Assembly: GCA_949752795.1 (NCBI GenBank)
Contig: OX457056.1
Coordinates: 94,634,942-94,698,941, forward strand
Direction: 5' to 3'
DNA: 64,000 nucleotides
Source: Hyperoodon ampullatus
Lineage: Eukaryota > Chordata > Mammalia > Artiodactyla > Ziphiidae
The translations under genes were made by a program, and so were the position numbers. This document shows positions 38,280 through 48,995 of the stretch, in pieces (within the stretch, counting starts at the first letter, position 1; every line of letters starts with the position of its first letter). Under the pieces are notes generated by a model. It did not search any database. It had not been told where the DNA came from and saw nothing but the letters and a program-made list of their open reading frames with translations.

Positions 38280-38785
38280 ATGCATTATTTTAAATACTTT
38301 CAGCCTCACCTCTTATTCCAGGTGTTGCTGCAGTGACCAATTCTGTGCAGGCCTCAACCTCAAGATCATCTCCCAAGAACAATATTCCAGCACCTTGCCT
38401 CTCTCACTCCCTGCTTCTAGCGTGGGATACTGCAGAAACCAGCCCACAGTGCACACGCGCAATTAGAAGCATGTGGTGCAAGCTTAACCAATGGCAGATA
38501 GCAGCCAATAGATAAGTGCGTTCTCTTTGTTGTTCTTCACTTCAGTACAGAATTCTGAGATCCATTTCGCTAAGTCTTCTCAGAAGTTTCCACAGTATCA
38601 ATCAACAAATCGCCCACTGCATTTGTCAACTCAATAATGCATCCTGTATTGGCTTTTCCGCTTTCTCTATTTTGTTTCCCCTGGGCCCCTTAGTCTATTC
38701 CCTGAACTCATTTTCTCAAATAAACTACTAGCACCTAAGCCTTTGTTTGGGGCTCTGCTTTCAGGGGAGCACTGGGCATCAAAAT
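38280..38785 (+). repeat. 5' LTR of the ERVL-like element
   Basis: The 3' part has AATAAA at about 38,719 and 'cctaagcctttgtttggggc'. The 5' boundary is approximate. A CAAT-like 'aaccaatgg' and 'agccaat' sit at about 38,488-38,510. Confidence 0.55.
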
Positions 38786-38795
38786 TGACTCCAGA

Positions 38796-38970
38796 GATCC
38801 TACTGTATAGCACAGGGAACTCTACTCAGTGCTGTGTGGTGACCTAAATGGGAAGGAAATCCAAAAAAGAGGGTATATATGTATACATATAGCTGATTCA
38901 CTTTGCTGTACAGCAGAAACTAACACAACGTTGTAAAGCAACTATAATCTGATTTAAAAAAAAAAAAAAG
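38796..38970 (+). mobile_element. Short L1 3'-end insertion
   Basis: 175 bp of artiodactyl/cetacean L1 3' end ('cctactgtatagcacaggga', 'ttcactttgctgtacagcag') plus A tail, flanked by tgactccaga at 38786-38795 and 38971-38980. It sits at the 5' LTR/internal junction of the ERV. Confidence 0.9.
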
Positions 38971-41900
38971 TGACTCCAGAATGTAAAGCCTCAGTATGGG
39001 ATTTTGGAGGCTGATCCTACAGCACTGATCACAAAACAATAAGGACCCTTGCTGGTGATTAAGTAGTTGGTGGTAAATTGCAAGTGGTGACAACCCCTGG
39101 CATACAGTAGCATTGCTAATTACCAAGACTCTCTACTGTTGTAGATTAGAATGAGGTGCAGACAGAAGATGAAACATTGAATTACATGTGGCTATGGTAC
39201 TTGAGCATTATGAGCAATGATAGTCATAAAGTGGGCTAACTTCTGTTAACTGCTTTGGAGATCTTAACAAAAGAAAATGACAGGCTCTGTTCAGCCAACA
39301 ATCAAATCATGGCACACTGTGAAAGCCAGAAGCCTCTAGGGCAGAGTAGCCACTGAGCCGACTGTGCTAAAAGTCAGCTCTGACATATAATCAAAAGGGT
39401 GGCAGAGCGGCAAAGGAGTCTAAATGCACAGCCTTAAAATATTACTCGTGTCAAACCTAGGGCCCTGATAGGAAAATAATGAAACTTTGAGATCTAGAAT
39501 GGGGACATTTGTGTGCACATGTCTTATAATCTTTTTTTTTTTGGCTTTTTGTCTTATAATCTTAAACCCCCAGATTTTTTGTCATCCTCTGTGCCAACAG
39601 ACTCCTTTCTCTCGATAAAGGAAAGCAGCCTCTTATTGTCTGGAACTACTTCAAAGAATATATCTGAAGCAAGAGCCTAATTTATTACCTTAATTTTCCC
39701 AATATCTTCCCCCAACGACCACTGCCTCAAGCCTGTAACCAGGGTCAGAGCTCAGCAAACCTATGTGGGGATTGCAATCCCTGCTCCAGGGAGAACTAGA
39801 CCAGAGTTCCTCAACCTCGGCACTAGTGACATTTGGAGCTGGATAATCCTTTGCTGTGGGAGCTGTCCTGTGTATTGCAGGCTGTTCAGCAGCATCCCTG
39901 CCCTCTACTCACTAGATGTTAGTAGAACCCCCTTGGTAATGACAACCAAAAATGTCTCCAGACATTACCAAAAGTCCCCTGGGAGTCAAAATCATCCCAG
40001 GTGAGAACCACTGAACTATAGATGAACTTAGAAAGAGTTGCAAAACTGTCTAATAGAAACCAGGGGGTTATTTGTAAGAGTGAATATTTAGAGCACTAAA
40101 CCAGAGAAATCAGGTTATAAGGCTGGATATGGGAGAATTTATGACATGGGGCCATTCACCTGTGATTCTGGATTTAATGTTTTGGCAAGGACACCCAGAC
40201 CCAGTCCTAATACAAAGCCTCAACACCTCCTTAAAGCTTGGCTATGCTGATGGCCTGTGCTAAATGAGATGTCATAGAACAAATCTGAACGTGTATTGAG
40301 AAAGGAATCAGAAGACTCAGGGGAGCAGAAGTGTTAGAACGAATTTATTATGTGAGATGAGAGAACCACCAGAATATGTTTCCCAGAAGGATGTTGGAAT
40401 AAACTTATTGTAAAACTAAAGTACCTATCGGTTGGATATGTTGCACAGAAGGGCTATGATGCTAGTTGCCTAACGCTCAGGCCATTTGTTCCCACAGATC
40501 TAAGGGTGCTAGAGGTATCTGTGATGGATAAGAGCCCTGTGCGAAATCTCTGGAAAGCCCCCAGTAAGAGAGTTGCATCACAGAGCCTTACTGTTCTGCA
40601 AGGCCATGCCTGAGGCAGAGAACTATTCTCCTTGGGAACACTAGAGCTGGATATTATCAGATCCACTAAGTCATAAGTGCATGGGTACAGCAGCAATCCA
40701 ATGAAGTCTGTAAATGGTATAGGACTGAGCCTGAGCAGGTCCAGAAGACACAAGTATTGTAAATTACATGAATGGGTGACTCAAACTCCCATGGCACTTC
40801 TATAGCACTGGTATCTCTTCCTCAGCTCACTCCTATGCCCTCTTGGAGTTCCCTATGACTACCTATCTCAGAACAAAACATGTGAGCCTGGTTCACAGAT
40901 GGGTTGGCACATTGTGTTGGTGTGTAGGAAAAACTGGACTGCTGTTGCACATAGCCCCACTCAGGGGTGGCTTTAAAGAACAAAGGTGAAGTGAAATCTT
41001 GCCAGTTGGTAGAGCTTGGAGCAGTATTCTTTATTGTTAGCTTTGTTTATAGAGAGAAGTGGCCCTAAGTACAAATATTTACAGACTCCTAGGTTTGTCT
41101 TTCCTGCCTGAAGTGACTCTGCCAACATCCATAACACCAGAATTATAGTATCCTGATCAATGCTACTTTAACCAAGGAATCCATTTTACAGCATCCTCCT
41201 AAAAAAAAGGTGACAATATACACATGACCAGAGACTCCACTGATATTGCCATATCCCTCATCACTCAGAAGTAGCCAGCTGTCCCCAACAGCTAAAGACA
41301 TAGCTCTGGAAACCCCAGAATGGGAGCAGGATTGGCCCATTTTATCATCACTTCCAGTGATGCACTCACAGAATCTGTGTTTCCTGCCTCCCAAATTTAG
41401 GCTTTGCTAGATTACAATAATTAGCTCTCCACGAGTTGGGTGGAGGATGCTTCACTGAACTTGAAACTCCCTCACTATCATTTGGTTACTTGGTTTCTCA
41501 TGGCAGTAGTCACGTAGCAACGGAAAGAGTTACTACAGTAGTGGGAGTACTCAACTGTGACTGGCAGAAAAATCTGGGATTGTTGCTATACAATAGCAGT
41601 AGGGAGGAATATATCTGGAAGGAATTCAAATGAGGCTTATCTTGGTGTTTCTGTACCCAGGGATAAGTTGAACAGGCAATTACACAATCATGGCCCAACC
41701 AGAGCAAGGTAAACAAAGGCTGAAGGTTCCAGTTACCTCGCTGAGGAAACAACCTAGATCAGCTGACGTGCTGGCCCAGGGTGAAGGGAGGTTAGGATGG
41801 ATAGTAGAGGAGGGAGTTAACGAAAACAAGCACGGTCTTGGCATCAGTGTAGCAGCAGGGACTGAAGATTATTCCACCAACTCTCTTATATTAAGTCTTC

Positions 41901-42008
41901 GCAGAGATAGTAGGTGGCCATCACCTTGAAGGGGACTCTGTAAAAGACCAGACGTAACGAAAGGCCAAGCGGATGTGAGTGGTACAAAGAGTGGACTGAA
42001 ATGGACAG

Positions 42009-42530
42009 CATCTGTGTATCTTCTGTCACCACCTCAAATCCTTTCAGCCTCTTATTCCAACCACTGCTGCAGCAAACTTTTCTGAAGAGAGTTTGATGAA
42101 CTTTGGGCAAGTACGATATGACTGCACCTCTCTTCTTCCTCGGGACTTCTCCGATGTGGAAGTCAGCTTGGCATTCACAATTGTGCATTTGGGAAGTGTG
42201 GAGTAGTTAATGGCCAGGGGCATTAATCTTTGATCAAAGGGAGACAGGAGCTGACAGATAAATGCCTCTTCCATTCTGGCTTTCAGTGGACAGTTTTGCG
42301 AATCATCTCACGAAGCTTCCCAGAAAGTCCTAAGGGATCAAGAAAACATTCAGATATGGTGACGACGAACTCAATAACACATCCTTATATGCCTCTCCCT
42401 CTTCCTTGTTTTACTTCCCCTCCCTCTTCTCTCACACTTGCTCCCTGCTATCAAAGTCCCAAATAAAATACTGCACGTAAGCCTTTGTTTCAGCCTCTAC
42501 TTTGAGGGGAATCCAGGAGAGGAGGGGAGA
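42009..42530 (+). repeat. 3' LTR of the ERVL-like element
   Basis: Aligns with the 38.3-38.8 kb segment through 'gacagataaatgcctcttcc', 'aactcaataacacatcct', AATAAA at about 42,461 and 'gcctttgtttcagcctct'. The pair is well diverged, so the insertion is old. Confidence 0.55.
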
Positions 42531-42787
42531 AAGGAGAATTTAATTTTTAGAAATTTTTAAATTTTAGTTTGAGATGCCTAATGGACATCCGAGTGGAAAT
42601 GTTGGGGAGGCAGTGGATACACAAAGCTGGAGTTCACGTTGTAAAGCAACTATACTGCAGGAAAAATTAATTTAAAAAACCAAAAAACTAGAGAACAACA
42701 ACAACAAATCTAGAGTTCAGGGAAGAAGTCCAGGCTTCTGAAAAGCAATTCACTTCCCAACTTTGAAGAGGGCTGTAAACATACAGG

Positions 42788-42818
<31 letters not shown>

Positions 42819-43215
42819 AGAAAAGAAAAGAGAAAGAAAAAAAAAGGACAAAATAGCACATGCAACTGTCATATAAAGAGTGTCCACAGTAAGCATTCTG
42901 GGACTGAGCAGGAAGGACCCAAGAGGTCTTTCTAAAGATCAGATCAGATCTTGCTCTTAAAAGGGAAGTCATTCAATGCAACTGAAAAGCATTTCAAGTA
43001 GCATTGACTACAGCATATTGATCTCAGGAGCAAACAGGTCCCTACTGTGTCTGCTGATTTTTCTACCAAATTATATCTTCAGCTAAACACTGAAAGATAC
43101 TTTGCACAGCTCATTTGTCCCTTTCTCAGTGAATCCATCTCGACAGAGTGAGTTACACCTTCTTTTGCATTCCTATGGCGCTACATCTCTTTTTTTCTAC
43201 TTTTGTTGTTTACTT
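42530..43215. other. Intergenic with A-rich tract
   Basis: Contains a scrap of L1 3' end at about 42,630-42,680 ('cacgttgtaaagcaactata') and an A28 run at 42,789-42,816 followed by A/G-rich sequence to 42,847. No gene is seen. Confidence 0.5.
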
Positions 43216-43219
43216 TACC

Positions 43220-43645
43220 ACACTAGACTGTAATTTATCCCTCTATTTAATTCTGTCTCTCCAATGACGGTGTGTCCCCTTCTTAGTGGGATCCCTGTCT
43301 TTGTATCTCCAGCACCGAATACAGTGCCCAGCATTGAGGTGGCTCTGTTTTCAAATGAACGAATGCTTGCATTGAACGGGTCCCTGCAGAACCCTTGCAA
43401 AGGACGGTATTGAGCTAGAGCAAAGAAGTCGCTCCTCTGAATTACCAGCACATTTATCTGACCTGTATCTCTCTTTGGTCATTTATTTTGTCTTATTTTA
43501 TATGTATTTGTATGTATACCTTGTTTGGCCCTACCATACCGGGAACGTCTTCAGGGTGAGATTCATGTCTGAATCACCTCTGCACCTCGATCAAAGTGCC
43601 TGGCATAAAACAGATGCCAAACATATGGAATAAATAAATCACTTG
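43220..43645 (+). mobile_element. L2 3'-end fragments
   Basis: Two L2 terminal segments in tandem: 'cctgtctttgtatctccagc' ... 'acgaatgcttgcattgaacg', and 'aagtgcctggcataaaacag' ... 'aaacatatggaataaataaa'. Confidence 0.65.
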
Positions 43646-43901
43646 CCTTGCAACCAGCAACACTGGCATCACCTGTGCTTCTCAAACTTAAACGTGAACA
43701 GGCGTCATCTCGTTAAGATGTAGATTACCATTCAGTGGATCTGAAGTAAGCCTGAGAGGCTGCATTTTCTAAAGAACCCCCAGATGATGCCCAAGCAGCT
43801 GGTCCACAGATCACATTTTAAAATACCAACGTCATTGTATCAATGGTTCTCCACCATAGCTGCATATTAGAATTTTCCCCAAAGATGTGAAAAGTGCTAG
43901 T

Positions 43902-44030
43902 GGGAACTTCCCTGGCGGTCCAGTGGTTAAGACTCCACCCTTCCATTGCAGGGGGTGCGAGTGCGATTGCTGGTGGGGGAACTAAGATCACATATGCTGC
44001 GCGCCTAAAAAAGTTTAAAAACATTTTTTT
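43902..44030 (+). mobile_element. Short CHR-type SINE ('tccagtggttaagac' subtype)
   Basis: Begins 'gggaacttccctggcggtcc' and is only about 130 bp long. The target duplication aagtgct(a/g)gt lies at about 43892-43901 and 44031-44040. Confidence 0.9.
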
Positions 44031-44188
44031 AAGTGCTGGTGTCTTGGTCCCCCGCGTCCCCCCCCCCATTCTGATTTAATTCATTTAAACTCTCCATGCC
44101 ATAAGCAGCAAGTATCTAGAGTTAACAGAGCTTTACGTGTGCAAGAAAGAAAACATGTAATCGCATCTCTTCTTAAATGAACTGCTGA

Positions 44189-44376
44189 GAGCTTCCATGG
44201 TGGCGGAGTGGTTGAGTCCGCCTGCCGATGCAGGGGGCGCGGGTTCGTGCCCCGGTCTGGGAGGATCCCACGTGCCGCGGAGCGGCTGGGCCCGTGAGCC
44301 GTGGCCGCTGGGCCCGCGCGTCCGGAGCCTGTGCTCCGCAACGGGAGAGGCCACAGCAGTGAGAGGCCCGCGTACC

Positions 44377-44407
<31 letters not shown>
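44189..44407 (+). mobile_element. EXOC1: CHR-2-type SINE next to the EXOC1 promoter
   Basis: A complete SINE, very CpG-rich, with a 30-base A tail. The 10-bp target duplication gaactgctga lies at 44179-44188 and 44408-44417. It ends about 100 bases before the CpG island. Confidence 0.94.
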
Positions 44408-44413
<6 letters not shown>

Positions 44414-44499
44414 CTGAAAACAGCTGAATAAATAACTCTTCAAGAGAAACTAACACGCAGCACCAAATGCCCCACTCCCGAGTCAGTCTCCGAGCGATG

Positions 44500-45010
44500 C
44501 AGTCCCGCCCCTGCTTGTCTTAGACACTCCCCTACGGCGAGACCGGACCCCCACCCCTCGCCAAGGCCTCTGCCGCGACTCCTTCCGGCTCTACCCGACC
44601 GACTTCCGGCGTGGAGGCTGGTCACGTGTCCGGATAGGGGAGGTGGGGCCGAGCGGCCGCTTCCGGTTGGCCGCTCGACTGAGGAGCGCGTCTTCGTGGC
44701 CGTGGCCGCTCCAGCCCCGTCCCATCTCTGTTGTGGAGGACTCGCCTCGGCACAGGCGGGCTCGGTCCGGCCTTGCGGTAAGCCTTCGGCCGCGGCTGCC
44801 GGGCGGTCCTGGCGGCGGCGCACCGACGAGCGGACGGGTGGACGCCAGGGTCTGAGGCGGCTCCTCAGTTCCGCCGCTGGCCCAGCACCGGGGGGTCGGG
44901 TGCCGCTCCCTCCGCCGTCAGGGCCCACTTCTCTTCCTGCCTGTCTGGGTAAGACGCAGAGTCCGGTAGGAGCATCCCCGCCCCGGGGGGCTGGGAGGGC
45001 AATCCTGACA
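44500..45010 (+). promoter_or_regulatory. EXOC1: CpG-island promoter of EXOC1
   Basis: This is a dense GC/CpG block in an AT-rich window. It has no TATA box. Three ETS-type cttccgg sites stand at about 44582, 44603 and 44660, an E-box CACGTG at 44623-44628, and a NotI-type gcggccgc at 44653-44660. This is the usual make-up of a housekeeping promoter. Transcription most likely starts at about 44,640-44,700, just after the ETS sites. A CpG-rich SINE (44189-44407) ends about 100 bases upstream. Confidence 0.8.
44660..44777 (+). other. EXOC1: EXOC1 non-coding first exon (5' UTR)
   Basis: The block ends in a strong donor, ccttgcg|gtaagcc, at 44777/44778, with no useful ATG ORF before it. The next acceptor on this strand that leads to the EXOC1 start codon is at 48861. 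The 5' edge is approximate because it depends on the unseen transcription start. Confidence 0.7.
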
Positions 45011-47640
45011 CCCCTTTCCGGTTCCGCCCGTGAAAACCAGATTTCACTGTAAAAAAGGGCCCTGATCCGTTTGCTCTCTGGCGTGAAGCAGCAGGGGTCC
45101 AAATCCACATTTTCTTCTAAATCTTTTAAGTGCATTTCCCTGGCTCCAGGCACCGTGTTCTCTTCTGGAGGACAGTGCTCCACGTCTAAGATGTCTCGAG
45201 AGCGTACAGGGCCCAGCCCACACTCACTCACTGACATGGCACTCCTACAGACAAGTTACCTGCCACACCCTGTAATGATCCAGCTGAATTTAAGGAAACA
45301 AGAACCAGTGTAGAGTATTGTGGCTGACTGCCACTGGAACACGGTCAGACATGGGTTCTTAAACGGGGGAAATAGTTTAGGAGGACCTCTAATGGTTCAT
45401 TCACTGACTTACAAAAAATGTACTGTAAAGACTGGAGAGTTAATCACTCCACCCTGAGAATGTAGATGCCATTGGAGGCATGGCTCTTCCTGTCTTCATG
45501 GACATATCTGTCATATACACCACTGTAACCTAGAATTCTGCCTGGCACTTCGCAGGCATCGATATTTGCCGAATGAATGAGAGTCGCATAGTGCTTTTCA
45601 TTATTACTAACTCCTTTATGAACTCTGCCCAGTCCAGTCTTGTTTTACCACTTACCATACAGTCAGTCCTTTGCTTTTGACCAAACAGGGACTGGGTGGT
45701 AGATGCTGACCACTATTAGTCATTCATTTAACCAGCTTTTACTATTCAGTTCAAGTTACCGCAAGAGATATTTGTTGAGTACCCACTAATAAAGGACACA
45801 AAACTATGCTAGAACACCCCCCATCCCCCTTTTCTTTCAAGAGAGTTGTTGAGATCCAGGAGCTTGTGATTTTACAAACCAGTTGGACAGCAAGTGCTTG
45901 ATTGTTTAGTAAATACAATAAGTGCTGTAGCAGTTGAGAGGAGAGATCAGTTTGGATTAAGATCTTTATTGAATCAACTTCATATAAATTATGGAGTGTA
46001 ATTAGGGTTTGGATACATGATACTCCCTGCATGGAAAAGCTCCTAAGCAAAGATTTAAAGACCAGAATGAACAGAGAGCTTGGAGTGGAAGGTTTGTATT
46101 TTGGAACATTAGGAAAATGTTGAGCAAGGGTATATTGTGATGAAAGCTATGTTTTAATATTATTTGTCGAGAGTTTTGGGGTTGTAGAAGCTTGCAAAGA
46201 GATAACCAGATGCTGTGGTGTTTAATAGATGTGGTTGATGTGAACCTGGGTTAGTGTGTTGGCAGCAGGAGCAGAAAGGATAAATTATGTGTAGATGAAG
46301 GAAAATCAGCAGAATGCTTTAGTTGTCATGTTATTTGGTGCTGTCATTTTGGTTAATTTATTAAATGCCTGGTATGTCTTTGCCAAGTTCTTGGAATACA
46401 AAGATGTATAAGACGTGGTCTTGCCTGCAAGGAAATACTTTTAATGGGGGAGAGAATACAACTAGCTAGACAATATGGTTTGTAAGTGCTATGTTAGCAG
46501 AATAGAGGGGAAATATTAGAGAAGTAGGAAAGGAATTTCTTTTTTTCCTTGAGTGTGTGACTACTTCACAGAAGAGGTGACATTTCAGCAAGATCTTAAG
46601 GATGAATTGGAATTTCCCAGGGAGAAAAGAATTTCAGGAAAAGAAATTGCACAAACAAGAGCCTAGAGACAGAAAAGCAAACTGGCCAGTATCCAGCGTG
46701 GCTTGGGCGTAGGATAGAGTTGAGCTTTTAACACAGTGTGTAGGCCCTAGAACATATTAAGGGATAGTAACATGGACATTTTATAATAGGTGGAATGGAG
46801 GTTAGGATGGGTAAAAATGTAGAGAGATGAAGAAGAAAGCAGTTGGGGAAACTTGCTCTTCATAGCTTCTATATTCTCTGCAGGGTAGACGGTGAAGCCA
46901 TTTGCAGAGAGGGAGGAGGCTGACACTAGCATTGGGGGTTGAAGGAGAGAAATAAGGATTTGCAATACTGATGGGGAGTAGGAAGAGGAATCATCAAAGA
47001 AGGTGTTAAGGAACTGCTGAGCAACTTTGAAAGTTTAGCTTTGATTGGATTTAAATATTTGTAATGAGTGCAGTGAACATGGATATGAGGCCTTCTTAAA
47101 TGGCATATGGTAGCCAAGAAAAGTAGAGAAAAAAGATAGTTTATGGAGATTGGTGAACAGAGTGAACTGGTCTACAAATGGAGCAAGATCATTGAAGGGG
47201 GTAGTGTGGGTGTAGGAAAACGAACACTGCCTCTAGGCTAGGTTGGAAAAGAAATTAAGCTTGGAGAGGCCAGATGGACTAGGATAACAGGAAGGAGGGG
47301 GCCGTCAGGAGACTAGAGGCAGAGATGAGGTGAAAGAGGGATAGAAGTGTGAGTTTTGTGAGAAAAGCAATTTTTTGAGTTGGAGCAGAGATAGAAGTTT
47401 TACAGATTGAGTAAAATATAGGAGATACCTATAGTTTACAGAAGTGTCCGTGTGTTATAAAAATTCACTCTAAGTCATTTATTTAAAACTCATAATTTCT
47501 TCATTTTCCCATAGAAGCAGTGTTAGAACTAGGAGTTAATTTCCTAAGCAAGCTCACACGTATGAAATACTATACATCTGCATTGGAAATAATAATGTAT
47601 GTACACACAAATATATATATACAGTATATTCAAAAAATAA
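44778..47640. other. EXOC1: EXOC1 intron 1, 5' part
   Basis: GC-rich to about 45,010. An L2 3' end (+) is at about 45,440-45,600 ('aattctgcctggcacttcgc', 'tgccgaatgaatgagag'). From 45,735 to 47,190 it carries pieces of the same old repeat as at 37.4 kb ('gatatttgttgagtacccac', 'gaggtgacatttcagcaaga', 'gcacaaacaagagcctagag'). The remainder is unassigned. Confidence 0.5.
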
Positions 47641-47649
47641 AGTTGCAGT

Positions 47650-48595
47650 GAGTTTTTTTGAAGTATGTAACCTAAGTTATATTTGAAAAAAGATGATTAA
47701 TATACCATAAAATTCACCTTTTTTCAGTATATAATTCAGTGGTTTCCAGTATATTCAAAGGGTTATAAAAACATCACTACTGTCTAATTCAAGGACATTT
47801 TCATCACCCCAAAAAGAAGCCCCATACACATTAGCAGTCACTCCCCATTCCTCCTTGCCCTCAGCCCCTGGCAACCACAAATCAATCCATCTGTATGGAT
47901 TTGTCTACTCTGGACATTTCACATAAATGGAATCCTAAAATATGTGGTTCTTTGTAACTGTCTTCTTTCACTTAGCATCATGTTTTCAGGATTCACTGAT
48001 GTTGTAGTATGTATCAGTACTTTGTTCCTTTTTTATGGCCAAATAATATTCTACGGTATGGATATATTTCATTTTGCTGTTCATCAGGACATTTGAGATG
48101 TTTCCACATTTTGACTATGGTGAACAATACTGCTATGGACATTTAGGTACATGATTTTGTGTGGACATATGTTTAGCAGTTCTCTTGAGTATATACCTAG
48201 GAGTGGAATTGCTGGGTCATATGGCAAACCATGTTTAACTTTTTGAGGAACCACCAAGCTGTTTTCTGAAGTGGCTACAGCATTTTATAATCACCAGCAA
48301 TATATGAGACTTCCTTTTTCTCCACACCTTTACCAACACTTGTCTTTTTAATTTTTAGCCATCCTAGCGGTGTAAAGTGGTAGGTATCTCAATGTGGGTT
48401 TGATTTGCATTTCCCTAATGGCTAATGATGTTGCGCATCTTTCCATGTGCTTATTGGCCATTTGTATCTCTTCCTTGGAGAAATGTCTATTCAGATCCTT
48501 TGCTCAGTTTTTAACTGGGTTACTTGTCTTTTTATTGTTGAGTTGTAAGACTTCTTTATATAGGGAATTTATATTTGAAGATTGGGCATGGGTTT
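47650..48595 (-). mobile_element. L1 (L1M-type) 3' part
   Basis: The - strand carries the 3' end of L1 ORF2 and the 3' UTR ('cagcccctggcaaccacaaa', 'ggagtggaattgctgggtca', 'gatttgcatttccctaatgg' on +). It ends about 265 bases before EXOC1 exon 2. Confidence 0.85.
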
Positions 48596-48861
48596 TTTAA
48601 TTTTTTCCTAAATTTTTAAAAAATATTATAATATTTAGTGAACACTTCCAAAGATTTTAGAGTTTGATACCACTGGTTCTCTAATTTCTTTTCCAAACAT
48701 ACAACTTTTTATTTTTATGATGTAGGTGTACTAATGTATTAAATCATTCAACCTACACTTATTTGCCATAAATAAGATCATTTTTTTAATCCTAAATGGA
48801 ACAATGTAAGATAGAATGATTTTGAGAATGAGTATAATATCTGTCCTCTGAATTTTTTCAG

Positions 48862-48995
48862 TTGAGTAAAGATGACAGCAATCAAGCACGCATTACAAAG
48901 AGACATTTTTACACCAAATGACGAACGCCTGCTGAGTATTGTCAATGTCTGCAAAGCAGGAAAAAAGAAAAAGAACTGTTTTTTGTGCGCCACAG
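48862..48995 (+). CDS. EXOC1: EXOC1 exon 2 (first coding exon; CDS from 48872)
   Basis: The acceptor ttttttcag precedes 10 bases of 5' UTR (ttgagtaaag), then ATG. It encodes residues 1-41, ending NCFLCAT plus one base; the donor is cacag|gtgggt. It is 124 nt of coding sequence against 121 in EXOC1L exon 1, with the same phase. A SINE starts only 90 bases after the donor. Confidence 0.96.

Larger units (their letters stand above)
38280..42530 (+). mobile_element. Decayed class III (ERVL-like) endogenous retrovirus with two LTRs
   Basis: The outer segments 38,280-38,785 and 42,009-42,530 are diverged copies of one LTR. Both run 'ctttcagcc...cttattcca...gctgcag' to 'aataaa-tac-...-aagcctttgttt...ctttgaggggaa' or near forms, each with an AATAAA signal. 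Between them, 40,890-41,050 matches the RNase H part of ERVL-type pol ('cctggttcacagatggg' ... 'agttggtagagcttggagca'), and 41,680-41,830 matches the pol 3' end. Much of gag and pol is deleted, every frame has stops, and no env is seen, as expected for ERVL. It is an old, inactive insertion, modified later by small L1-mediated insertions. Confidence 0.65.

Noticed and set aside
39765..40753. Short frames inside the ERVL-like element as intact viral genes
   Set aside because: They are under 100 codons, do not follow the pol frame, and lie in an internal region full of stops and deletions.
44440..45237. 265-codon open frame on the - strand across the EXOC1 CpG island
   Set aside because: Long open frames are common in GC-rich DNA, where stops are rare. 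It overlaps the promoter, the first exon and a SINE tail, and the predicted protein is low-complexity Arg/Pro/Gly-rich.
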